In this document: positions 32,308 through 39,203 of the stretch, in pieces
How the letters are laid out: the number at the start of each line of letters is the position of its first letter
Numbering within the stretch: the stretch's first letter is position 1
Virus record (IMG/VR): IMGVR_UViG_3300021197_001264
Coordinates: 1 to 41,480 of that record
DNA length: 41,480 bases
Direction: 5' to 3' (one strand)
Source: a virus
Made by a program: the position numbers and the translations under genes
The notes under the pieces: generated by a model
Seen by the model: only the letters and a program-made list of their open reading frames with translations
Databases searched by the model: none
What the model was told of the DNA's origin: nothing

Positions 32308-32732
32308 TATATATCTAGGTTAGAAATATCGTCATTAACAATAAACCTTCCTTCTAGAATAGTAGTAGAAACTTCATTTACAATTTGCTGTATATCATAA
32401 AGATATCTTCCTGAACTAACCTTAGACATAATATCGCTTGAAGCAGAAAATGTAGCATTACCGCTGTCGTCAACAGTAACACTAAAGTTTATAGAATTTC
32501 CATCCTTTACCCCCGACTTGCCTTTTGAAGCTGTGCCGATAATCAAAGCTCTTTGTTTAGATGTAGATATTTTTTTGCCTCTTACCTGCATCAAAAACTC
32601 ATACCCGCTTGTACTGAGGGTAATAACATTTCCTGAAGAGTCCTTTAATACAAGGCCAAGGTTAAACGTGTCACCTTTTTTACAGGTGATATCAAGTTTC
32701 TCTGAAACGTCTAGATTTATCTTACTTGCCAT
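32307..32732 (-). CDS. Ig-like protein resembling baseplate BppU N-terminal domain
   Basis: This is a 141-residue protein, all beta. It starts with LDVSEKLDITCKKGDTFNLG, then L-V-L-K-D-S-S-G-N-V-I, Y-E-F-L-M-Q-V-R, and ends G-R-Y-L-Y-D-I-Q-Q-I-V, T-I-L-E-G-R-F-I-V. The K-G-D-T-F, D-x-x-G, and G-x-Y-x-Y-D-(I/L)-x-x order is the signature of the BppU N-terminal Ig-like domain, known from lactococcal and other phage baseplates as an anchor. Here it stands alone in front of the collagen-like fibre gene and overlaps it, so it is probably the anchor between particle and fibre. Confidence 0.65.
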   Translation of the reverse strand: MASKINLDVSEKLDITCKKGDTFNLGLVLKDSSGNVITLSTSGYEFLMQVRGKKISTSKQRALIIGTASKGKSGVKDGNSINFSVTVDDSGNATFSASSDIMSKVSSGRYLYDIQQIVNEVSTTILEGRFIVNDDISNLDI

Positions 32733-35158
32733 TATTGTATGAGTTCACTAATGTTTGTTGGTGCTTGACCTTCTTCTAGCTCCCCTCTAATTCCTTTCCT
32801 TTGAGAGATAAGTTTTGATTGCTTTGAAGCCTGCTTGTCAACCCTATCATCCTTTCTGTCTTCCTTAAGAACCTCTATTTTTTCCTTAAACTCCTTGTCG
32901 TCGGTTTTAAAGCCTAGAGTTGCTTGAGCTCTTATCATCTCAATCTCTTTTCTAAAACCATGCTTTACCTCTTCGAGTTGAGCCTCAAGCTGACTCTTAA
33001 GCTGCAACTCCTGAGCCTTGAGCTGAGCCTCCATTTGGGCCTCTTGCATCCTAGACTGAGAAGCAACCTGTGAAGCCTGAGCTTGTTGCTGAGCCTGCAT
33101 CTGAGAGTTTTGCTGAGCCATATCTTGCTGACGCTTCATTCTTTTTTGACGCCTAACAATAAGAAGCCTTTCTGCTTGATTGATGTCCTTTAGGTCTCTG
33201 ACGGCTATGGCGTCTTCGAGGTCAATTTCTTTTTGAGCCAGGGCCACCTGTATGTTTTGCTCTAAGAAAGCTCTCTCCTCATCCTCCATTTCTTTCTGAA
33301 CCTGAACACCAAAGTTGTACATAGGCAGATCACTAAATGAGCTCAGCACCTTCATGTTTTCCTCACCAATAGCATTCTCATACACAGACATAAGTACAGA
33401 CTCCTGAGGTATAATCTGAATACACTTTACTATGTCTTGGCAAACTTTCTTGTAAAGTACTAACGCTGAGTTAGTTATATCATATATAGCGTTGTTGCCT
33501 GCAGATATAGCTTGTTGCCTAACCCCCACCAAGGCATCCCCCTTTGGAGAGCTTGCATCCATAGCCTCATTGATACCAGTAGTATCTCTTATCAATCTGA
33601 GGTAGTGGTTGTACAAACCAATAAGCTCATTGATGTTTCTTATTGAGTTTCCTATTTCTCTTACTGGAGGATTCTGAAATCCACCCTCTGGGTTTTTGCT
33701 TCTGTAATAGAAGACCCCAGTCTGCTCATAAATATCGTGCAAGTCTAGAGGCTGAAGATCACCGCCCTTACCGAGCTGAACATTCTCCAATCCCTCAATA
33801 TCAATAATCAATCCGTCAGGCTTAGCCTTAGCTATAGCCTGCTGAAGCTTCAAATGAGTTATCTGAAGCATATCAGCAAAGCCTATACAGCTGTCAACCA
33901 TAGACTTAGGCATGTTGTTGTTCAAGTTGGTAGCTACTGGAGAGTAGGACAACCTGCACTTAGATAAGTCATGGACGTTTTTAGGGACGTTGGCAACAAG
34001 TCCGTACTTAAATACTATATCAGTGCCCATAATAAATGACCCCCCATAGAGCATCTCCATTTCCATCTTATGAGACTTTCTCTCAAACACAGATCCAGCT
34101 CTTTCTTTGTATTCAAACCCCTGGTTGTAAAACCCTGTATTACCGTGTCTGTTTTCTTTCTCCTCGAAATACATACAGTCAACTGAAATAAACTCAAAGT
34201 CAAGAATCTGAACCATGTGCTCAGAGTAGGCCTCCATGTTGTTCTTGTTGTCAATGCTGTATCCTGTAGCATCGTAGCCACCAGACTTCTTAGAGGCCAC
34301 CTTCATGACCTTCTTTATGCTCTCTTCATCAAGCTCGTTGCCCGCTATTCTTCTGAGTTCAGATACAGTTATTTCTCTAATATGACCAGCATAGATTACA
34401 TCCTCAAAGAAAGGATCTTCTGTGAAGCTATGCACAAAGTTCAATGGATCTACATAGTCAATCTTAATGCCGTAGTTAGGATCATTGCTCCTTTTGGTAA
34501 CAGCCACCCCTATAGAAGCCAAGTCGTTTACACACCTCCTGTACGCACCGTCATTAAAGTTGCTCCAAGAAAGAGTCATGTTAGTAGCAACCTGAGCCGC
34601 TATTTCTGCATCAGTCTTTATATTGGTGTCCAAAAAGATTTCTGCCTCCTCCAAACTATCAGGAAGCTGATCTGGGTCAACGTCTAGCGTTAGCCCCCCA
34701 GTCATAGTTTTCAGATCTTGGAGGTCCTTTTTTACAGCGACCTGAGTTCTAAGTCTTTTTTTTTCTTTGTTCTTTTCCGAAGAAGACAAAGGGTCTACAG
34801 CCTCAAGATTAGGGTATGGATTTCTAGAAAGGATTTTGTTAACGACAATCCTTACAAACTTTGGTAGTATTGGTACTGGAGTAAAGTCTATATTCAACAA
34901 ACTTCCATCTCCTGAGTTAGGATTAAGAGATGTAAGGAGCTTCTTATATATAGTAGTGTCTTGGGTGCCGTTGGCGTAACTCCTGTTTCTTTTAAATGTT
35001 CCGTTCCTGCTGCCGTGCAACGAGTTTTTGTCTGTCATCTTACCCCACTGCCCCTCGATAGCCTTTGCATAACGCAAGCCATATTTCTTCCCCTGCTTCT
35101 CCATGGGGTTTGCAAGAGGGTTGGGAAATCCAGAAGACGGCTTTGTGCTATTATACAT
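32732..35158 (-). CDS. Portal protein
   Basis: This is an 808-residue protein following the terminase, as usual for a portal. The core (about 60-620) has the alternating pattern of large portals: LLNIDFTPVPILPKFVRIVV, a wing region with Y-V-D-P-L-N-F-V, and the clip/stem helix IRNINELIGLYNHYLRLIRD (about 510-530) followed by T-T-G-I-N-E-A-M-D-A-S-S-P-K-G-D-A-L-V-G-V-R-Q. This last block is common to crAss-like and related portals. From about 670 there is a long coiled coil very rich in Q, A and M, which should form the barrel reaching into the head. TATATTTG is 17 bases before the ATG. The stop overlaps the next ATG (TAATG). Confidence 0.85.
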   Translation of the reverse strand: MYNSTKPSSGFPNPLANPMEKQGKKYGLRYAKAIEGQWGKMTDKNSLHGSRNGTFKRNRSYANGTQDTTIYKKLLTSLNPNSGDGSLLNIDFTPVPILPKFVRIVVNKILSRNPYPNLEAVDPLSSSEKNKEKKRLRTQVAVKKDLQDLKTMTGGLTLDVDPDQLPDSLEEAEIFLDTNIKTDAEIAAQVATNMTLSWSNFNDGAYRRCVNDLASIGVAVTKRSNDPNYGIKIDYVDPLNFVHSFTEDPFFEDVIYAGHIREITVSELRRIAGNELDEESIKKVMKVASKKSGGYDATGYSIDNKNNMEAYSEHMVQILDFEFISVDCMYFEEKENRHGNTGFYNQGFEYKERAGSVFERKSHKMEMEMLYGGSFIMGTDIVFKYGLVANVPKNVHDLSKCRLSYSPVATNLNNNMPKSMVDSCIGFADMLQITHLKLQQAIAKAKPDGLIIDIEGLENVQLGKGGDLQPLDLHDIYEQTGVFYYRSKNPEGGFQNPPVREIGNSIRNINELIGLYNHYLRLIRDTTGINEAMDASSPKGDALVGVRQQAISAGNNAIYDITNSALVLYKKVCQDIVKCIQIIPQESVLMSVYENAIGEENMKVLSSFSDLPMYNFGVQVQKEMEDEERAFLEQNIQVALAQKEIDLEDAIAVRDLKDINQAERLLIVRRQKRMKRQQDMAQQNSQMQAQQQAQASQVASQSRMQEAQMEAQLKAQELQLKSQLEAQLEEVKHGFRKEIEMIRAQATLGFKTDDKEFKEKIEVLKEDRKDDRVDKQASKQSKLISQRKGIRGELEEGQAPTNISELIQ

Positions 35159-35175
35159 CTATGGCTGATTTACCG

Positions 35176-35183
35176 CAAATATA
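35176..35183 (-). promoter_or_regulatory. -7 promoter element TATATTTG before the portal gene
   Basis: TATATTTG-CGG lies between the terminase stop (35189) and the portal ATG (35158). The same TATATTTG-CGG context occurs before the 133- and 431-residue genes. Confidence 0.65.
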
Positions 35184-35188
35184 ACAAA

Positions 35189-37312
35189 TCATCCCCGTAC
35201 CTTATATCGCCTAAAAAACTGACTCTCATTAAAGTTAGACTCTTTCTTTTTCTTCTTTGCTTTTTGAGCTGCAAGAAGGCAAAGTCCAGAACTGATAGTC
35301 AAGTCAAACTTTGTTCTGTTGTTTATTTTAAAGCCAATCCAGTCCTCAAGGGTGTTGTTTAAATACATAGCCCCATACTCGCCCGTCTCTCTGTTTACCC
35401 CAACGTGATCATGTATGTAGTCCTCTATGGCGTGGGCGTGAGCCTGTATCACGTCTTGAGAGTTTGATGGTATCCCCTTTGTCTTGACGTTGACCTTGGA
35501 GTTTGCGCTGAGAAGATGTCTCGGTCTGTCCATTAAGTAGCCATCGTAACCCCTTGATTCAAAGTATCTTGCGATACCGTACTTATTGTTTTCAATTAAC
35601 AAAGGGTAGCCGTAAAATACAGCAGCCATCAAGCAGTCTTCATAGAAGATTTTAGCCAAAGGCGGACGGGACGCATACTCCACAACAAACATGTTGGCAG
35701 GATGCTCCATGTGAAACTTGTTGTATAGGTGTAGCGCACCCTTAGACCCCCGTCCATCGACGGTGGCGTCAAGGTCGTAAGAGTCAACCCCGCCTACCCC
35801 CAGCTCTGCATTGGGCGCTATTCTTTTGTTTCGATCAAACTTCTTTTTGTTTCTCATCTCCACAGGAGGCATCCAAGCTATTTTAAACCTACCCTGGTGG
35901 TCTGGCTTAAATACAACCTCTGTGTCCTGCTGTCCACCCTTCCAAACGAAGTTCCCCCTAACCACTGGGTTTGGGAACAACTCGTCATTATACTGTATCT
36001 GCTCATATATCTTTCCGATATTAAACAAGCTACCGTCAATGCTGTCTCTAAAGGCCTCGTCGGTTGTAAAAGGAAACTGCCTTGTAACCTCGTTGAGTTC
36101 TGAGGGGTCCCCCTTGAGGCTTGACCTTTCGTTCTTTAAAAACGTTTTCGCTCCTGAATCAATAGAATCACCGTCAAGACCATCGACAGCCTCAGAAGGA
36201 TCTTCAATGATTGGACGTCCGTGGATGTCAAAAAAACCTTCAAGAGACTCATAGGCTGGTATAAACAGTCTGTAAAGACCACTCCTGGTTCTACCGTTTG
36301 CATTTCTTTCAGATGGGTTTGAGTCTTGCCAAAGGTCCTTGTATTCTTTACCTCCCTTGTCCATAGGGTTTACAGTGCTACCAACCATTGCCTTGCCTAC
36401 AATCTTTCTACCTACAATCAGGCATGTCCTCTGTATCCTCCATGCGTCTCTAATGTCTGTTGGCTTCTCCCACTTTCCAGCCTCATCAAGGTACATTATA
36501 TGAAGCTTCTCACCATCGTAAGCATTGTTGGTGGTGTTCTTCCAGTTGATCACTGTATTCAAGGCCTCACCTGTCTGAGAGGTCTTGTTATTCTTTGTAA
36601 TCCTTTTACTGGGCTCTCTGAAGGCCAGCTCCATACGAGGGTTGGTTGTACCGTCCTGGATAGGCTTGAAAAAGAATGGGTAGTGCCTAAACATGTACAC
36701 CACCTTCTTCATGAAGATATTCTCTTGCGCGTCTTTACCAGTCTTAGACTGGATGCCAAGAAGTTTATCTTTGACCTGCGTAGCTTCATCAACCAAAACG
36801 GCGGAACAGATATTCGTATACCCGCTCCGCCGACACTTGGTGTACAGCTGCCCTATGCAGCGTGGGTCCGCCTCACACGCAGCCAAATGTAAGAAGATAT
36901 TTCTTTGGAACTCAAGATAGCTAGGGTGACCTATGTCCATCCTGGTCCACTGTAGCATCATATAGTGACGCCCCGTAATATATGTAGGGACACCTGCGTT
37001 GTAAAACCAAAAGCCGTCACGCCTACGGCGAAACTCCTCTTCGATATACGAAGAAAACTTTTGTCGAAACTCCCTAGGCATCTCCCCCCACTCATCCATA
37101 GACTTAATCCTAGACAGCTCCTTTGGCATAGGAATCCTTTCCCACAGCTGCAGGTGGTCTGGACGTCCATGTCCTGCAATTTCTTTTTTGGGAGGCTGAG
37201 CGGGAAGAACAATGAGTAGCCCACCGAGCTCAATACTTTCACCTTTCGTACCCTTGGGGCAAATTGAGACAGCAGGGTCATCATATCCTTCTATGTTTAT
37301 TAGAACGCTCAA
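35189..37312 (-). CDS. Terminase large subunit
   Basis: This is a 707-residue packaging motor. The Walker A region is the deviant form Y-T-K-C-R-R-S-G-Y-T-N (about 157-168). Walker B is L-H-I-M-Y-L-D-E-A (about 268-276). A coupling motif V-G-S-T-V-N follows (about 312). The C-terminal RNase H-like nuclease starts at L-G-V-G-G-V-D-S-Y-D-L-D (about 505), with V-V-E-Y and a late D-G-Y-L-M-D. The block VPTYITGRHYMMLQWTRMDI before Walker A is a hallmark of terminases of this phage type. The start is a TTG at 37312 overlapping the preceding TGA (TTGA), with no ATG near; the next Met lies 62 codons in, already inside conserved sequence. Confidence 0.92.
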   Translation of the reverse strand: MSVLINIEGYDDPAVSICPKGTKGESIELGGLLIVLPAQPPKKEIAGHGRPDHLQLWERIPMPKELSRIKSMDEWGEMPREFRQKFSSYIEEEFRRRRDGFWFYNAGVPTYITGRHYMMLQWTRMDIGHPSYLEFQRNIFLHLAACEADPRCIGQLYTKCRRSGYTNICSAVLVDEATQVKDKLLGIQSKTGKDAQENIFMKKVVYMFRHYPFFFKPIQDGTTNPRMELAFREPSKRITKNNKTSQTGEALNTVINWKNTTNNAYDGEKLHIMYLDEAGKWEKPTDIRDAWRIQRTCLIVGRKIVGKAMVGSTVNPMDKGGKEYKDLWQDSNPSERNANGRTRSGLYRLFIPAYESLEGFFDIHGRPIIEDPSEAVDGLDGDSIDSGAKTFLKNERSSLKGDPSELNEVTRQFPFTTDEAFRDSIDGSLFNIGKIYEQIQYNDELFPNPVVRGNFVWKGGQQDTEVVFKPDHQGRFKIAWMPPVEMRNKKKFDRNKRIAPNAELGVGGVDSYDLDATVDGRGSKGALHLYNKFHMEHPANMFVVEYASRPPLAKIFYEDCLMAAVFYGYPLLIENNKYGIARYFESRGYDGYLMDRPRHLLSANSKVNVKTKGIPSNSQDVIQAHAHAIEDYIHDHVGVNRETGEYGAMYLNNTLEDWIGFKINNRTKFDLTISSGLCLLAAQKAKKKKKESNFNESQFFRRYKVRG

Positions 37313-37455
37313 AAGTAAGGCTGGTTGGACAGGAACTCTAGCCAGTCTAAAACCGTAACTATTCCGTCACCGTCGAGATCATACTGTTTGTTCTCAGTTC
37401 CAAAAGAGTTGTAAAAGCCAGCAACTTCTTGCATGAAGTCAAGAAAGTCCTGCAT
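37309..37455 (-). CDS. 48-residue protein with a single dockerin-like calcium loop
   Basis: Found by reading the gap. The protein starts M-Q-D-F-L-D-F-M-Q-E-V-A-G-F-Y and contains YDLDGDGIVTVLDWLEFLSN. Residues D26, D28, D30, T34 and D37 fall on loop positions 1, 3, 5, 9 and 12, as in dockerin half-domains. It then ends after Q-P-Y-F. Its ATG overlaps the previous stop (ATGA) and its TGA overlaps the terminase TTG start (TTGA), so translation is coupled on both sides. The loop and the helix after it resemble the fourth loop of the nozzle-like protein, D-V-N-G-D-L-S-V-S-V-S-D-L-L-A-L-L. The function is unknown; a small terminase role is not supported by its size. Confidence 0.7.
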   Translation of the reverse strand: MQDFLDFMQEVAGFYNSFGTENKQYDLDGDGIVTVLDWLEFLSNQPYF

Positions 37456-37637
37456 CAGTATACTTGACCCCACCTGTTTCTTTTGAAACTAGGTGCGCCT
37501 GTTTTAGGGTTTTTAATGTCCATGTGCTTTCCGCATGGGCATTGGATCTGGTGTTGAGCTTTGTCGTCAACAAACCTAATGGTTACACCAGTTTTATCCT
37601 CTTCGTGATCTCCGCACTCGCAAATGTAAGTAGCCAT
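37455..37637 (-). CDS. Small zinc-ribbon-like protein
   Basis: This is a 60-residue protein with C6-x-C8 and C33-P-C35 pairs (ICECGDHEE and Q-C-P-C-G-K-H-M), spaced as a small zinc ribbon, with His residues close by. The C-terminal part N-P-K-T-G-A-P-S-F-K-R-N-R-W-G-Q-V-Y is basic and could contact DNA or RNA. It starts 2 bases after the previous stop and its own stop overlaps the next ATG. Not assigned to a named family. Confidence 0.68.
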   Translation of the reverse strand: MATYICECGDHEEDKTGVTIRFVDDKAQHQIQCPCGKHMDIKNPKTGAPSFKRNRWGQVY

Positions 37638-37639
37638 AA

Positions 37640-37771
37640 TTATCGTCCTTGTGAAGCATAAGGCTTCTTGTAGTTAATTGAATTTTTGTTTTTAGACGCC
37701 TTAGTCTTAGCATGTACACCCTTGCGACGAACACGCTTTTTTTTGTACTCCGATACTTGAATCTTAGCCAT
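37640..37771 (-). CDS. Small, strongly basic conserved phage protein, 43 residues
   Basis: Found by reading the gap. It reads MAKIQVSEYKKKRVRRKGVH, then A-K-T-K-A-S-K-N-K-N-S-I-N-Y-K-K-P-Y, ending Q-G-R. The K-K-R-x-R-R-K-G-V-H-(A/S)-K-T-K and N-Y-K-K-P-Y blocks recur in short proteins near terminases of marine phages, from memory. Very high charge suggests nucleic-acid binding. It starts 19 bases after tRNA-Arg, and the next gene starts 2 bases after its stop. Confidence 0.7.
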   Translation of the reverse strand: MAKIQVSEYKKKRVRRKGVHAKTKASKNKNSINYKKPYASQGR

Positions 37772-37790
37772 TGGTTTGAATTTAATTTAG

Positions 37791-37864
37791 TACACCCGCA
37801 GGGACTCGAACCCCGAACCCTCGCCTTAGAAGGGCGATGCTCTATCCAGTTGAGCTACAGGTGC
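37791..37864 (-). tRNA. tRNA-Arg (anticodon UCU)
   Basis: A 74-base cloverleaf is complete: acceptor GCACCTG/CGGGTGT, D stem GCTC/GAGC, anticodon stem TCGCC/GGCGA with loop CTTCTAA, T stem CGGGG/CCCTG with loop TTCGAGT. The anticodon TCT reads AGA. The 3' CCA is not encoded. It lies 4 bases after a protein gene and 19 bases before the next, inside an operon. Confidence 0.95.
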
Positions 37865-37868
37865 AGCT

Positions 37869-38096
37869 CTACCTACTGCGTCTCCGCCTAGGTCTATTGT
37901 TTGCTCTGTTTTTAGATTCCGACTGAGGCTTGGTTTTGTCAGACGTGCCGACGTGCGCGTTATCGAGACCATCACCGTTGCCATAAACCCCAAGGCGTCT
38001 AGCTATACGGTTAAGAGCAGCCCTGTACCTCTTGGCTTTACCGCCCTTTCCGTACTTGGCATACTCCTTCTTGTAGTCTCTCTTTTGAAGCTTCAT
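37869..38096 (-). CDS. Small conserved basic phage protein with YGNGDG motif
   Basis: I start at the ATG at 38096 (75 residues). A longer frame would run through the promoter and the 3' end of a tRNA. The sequence reads MKLQKRDYKKEYAKYGKGGK, then Y-R-A-A-L-N-R-I-A-R-R-L-G-V-Y-G-N-G-D-G, D-N-A-H, and S-E-S-K-N-R-A-N-N-R-P-R-R-R-R-S-R. The Y-R-A-x-L-N-(R/K) and Y-G-N-G-D-G-x-D-x-(A/S)-H blocks are common in small proteins of many phages and often sit near terminase genes. The role is unknown; the basic tail suggests nucleic-acid binding. The gene lies between two tRNA genes. Confidence 0.7.
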   Translation of the reverse strand: MKLQKRDYKKEYAKYGKGGKAKRYRAALNRIARRLGVYGNGDGLDNAHVGTSDKTKPQSESKNRANNRPRRRRSR

Positions 38097-38100
38097 GATA

Positions 38101-38108
38101 CAAATATA
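38101..38108 (-). promoter_or_regulatory. -7 promoter element TATATTTG, nearly leaderless
   Basis: TATATTTG lies 8 bases after the end of tRNA-Ile and 4 bases (TATC) before the ATG at 38096. It could start transcription of the 75-residue gene, tRNA-Arg and the terminase operon. Confidence 0.62.
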
Positions 38109-38116
38109 GTAAATTG

Positions 38117-38190
38117 TTGGGGCGGTGGGACTTGAACCCACGACTTCCTGTGTATAAGACAGACGCTCTAACCAACTGAACTACGCCCCA
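38117..38190 (-). tRNA. tRNA-Ile (anticodon UAU), identity tentative
   Basis: The cloverleaf is complete: acceptor TGGGGCG/CGCCCCA, D stem GTTC/GAGC, anticodon stem TCTGT/ACAGG (one T-G pair) with loop CTTATAC, T stem GTGGG/CCCAC with loop TTCAAGT. The anticodon TAT would read AUA. The U1-A72 end pair is unusual for tRNA-Ile, so the amino-acid identity is less sure than the structure. The 3' sequence is ACA, so CCA is not encoded. Confidence 0.88.
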
Positions 38191-38239
38191 GTTGATAAGC
38201 CCTTTTTGCGTAGAAGGCCGCCTGACGAAAACCAACAAC

Positions 38240-38383
38240 TCAGTCTTCTTCTTTTTCGTTCCAGGAATCCTCCCAAAACTTGTAATCTGTTTTATTGTGT
38301 TGCCATACTATTTCTTTCCAATCATTTAGAGAACCTTTCAGCGAAACCTCCGCTGTAGTCTCTTGTCTCTTCGATTGACCCAT
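38240..38383 (-). CDS. Possible 47-residue overlapping gene
   Basis: This frame starts at an ATG at 38383 inside the 3' end of the 96-residue gene (62-base overlap, other frame) and runs to a TGA at 38240. The part beyond the overlap reads LNDWKEIVWQHNKTDYKFWE, then D-S-W-N-E-K-E-E-D. Four Trp and a well-charged composition look like a real protein, and otherwise this stretch before tRNA-Ile would be empty. The true start may be later. No known family. Confidence 0.5.
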   Translation of the reverse strand: MGQSKRQETTAEVSLKGSLNDWKEIVWQHNKTDYKFWEDSWNEKEED

Positions 38384-38612
38384 TGGTAGATAAATCTTTT
38401 ATCATTTGCTCTAATCGCTGTCTTTCAACGATTAACTCCTTACAGTCCGTAGCTGTCTGTTTAATAGACTGAAGCTCGGCTTTACGCGCACTTCCGTTGA
38501 TGTCTGGATCTACAGGCTTCTTGATTTCGTCAATCATATTGTCTATAGCCGACTCCATAGATGACATCAAGCGCTTGGCAGCAGAGATGGTTGTAAACTT
38601 AGCCTTCGACAT
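38322..38612 (-). CDS. Small coiled-coil protein; possible small terminase subunit
   Basis: This is a 96-residue, almost fully helical protein: TISAAKRLMSSMESAIDNMI, then a second helix K-A-E-L-Q-S-I-K-Q-T-A-T-D-C-K-E-L-I-V-E-R-Q-R-L-E-Q-M-I. Its length and position ahead of the large terminase would suit a small terminase, but no helix-turn-helix is visible, so I give this only as an option. The start overlaps the end of the GroES-like gene by 14 bases. Confidence 0.6.
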   Translation of the reverse strand: MSKAKFTTISAAKRLMSSMESAIDNMIDEIKKPVDPDINGSARKAELQSIKQTATDCKELIVERQRLEQMIKDLSTNGSIEETRDYSGGFAERFSK

Positions 38613-39195
38613 ACATGATGTCTTCTGCCCTGACTCTGAAATACTTTACTCCTTCGATGGTTATCCCATAGTCTCTGTTCTTCTTAATCCCCACAATATC
38701 GCCAGCACCGACGCCAAGCTCGTCAAGCCAAGGAGCATCGAAAGCAATGCAAGCTTTTCGAACGGGAGATTCTGTAAGCTTGACAACCTCGATAATATCG
38801 CTTTGTTCTGCTGGGTCGGGCTCTTCTTCGATAGGGGTAAGCAACGCCCAACCGCCGAGGGTATATATGTGTCCACTTTTTGAACTCTTGTAAGCAATCG
38901 CTTGATTGTTGATCGTGTGTTCTGGATCATACCTTACGAGATAATGATTGTCGTGGCCAGTCAACACTTGGCCTTCATTGAGTACAACGAGGTGGTGAAA
39001 GTAAAGGGTGTCACCCTCTTCCACTCCTGTGTCGTGTTTTAGAGGGGATGCCACAACGGGCCCCTCTGTGATCCTGTGTTTAAACTCGCTGCCTTCGAAC
39101 CTAGTGTCGATAAACAGCTCCATACCACCATCCGTGGTAATTGTGTCGTTGATCTGTTTTTCAAGTTCAACAACAAATAAATCAAGAGTTTTCAT
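38599..39195 (-). CDS. GroES-like co-chaperonin with two similar halves
   Basis: This is a 198-residue protein, twice the GroES length. The first half has F-K-H-R-I-T-E-G-P-V-V-A-S-P, then V-E-E-G-D-T-L-Y-F-H-H-L-V-V, matching the GroES pattern of a G-x-V-x-x-x-G strand followed by (V/G)-G-D-x-(V/L)-x-(F/Y). The second half repeats this: G-G-W-A-L-L-T-P-I, R-K-A-C-I-A-F, GVGAGDIVGIKKNRDYGITI, and E-G-V-K-Y-F-R-V-R-A-E-D-I-M-Y-V, as in the C-terminal I-D-G-x-x-Y-x-x-(M/V)-x-x-x-D-I of GroES. By analogy with T4 gp31 it could work with host GroEL to fold the capsid protein. The call is from pattern only; partner binding is not shown. Confidence 0.55.
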   Translation of the reverse strand: MKTLDLFVVELEKQINDTITTDGGMELFIDTRFEGSEFKHRITEGPVVASPLKHDTGVEEGDTLYFHHLVVLNEGQVLTGHDNHYLVRYDPEHTINNQAIAYKSSKSGHIYTLGGWALLTPIEEEPDPAEQSDIIEVVKLTESPVRKACIAFDAPWLDELGVGAGDIVGIKKNRDYGITIEGVKYFRVRAEDIMYVEG

Positions 39196-39203
39196 TTAGT
39201 TAA

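Noticed and set aside
37864-38141. Longer 90-residue form of the YGNGDG protein
   Set aside because: The extra 15 residues are read from the promoter TATATTTG and the 3' end of tRNA-Ile; the ATG at 38096 fits better.
38038-38238. 66-residue minus-strand open frame across 38038-38238
   Set aside because: It covers the whole tRNA-Ile gene and part of the 75-residue gene; the tRNA fold explains the sequence.
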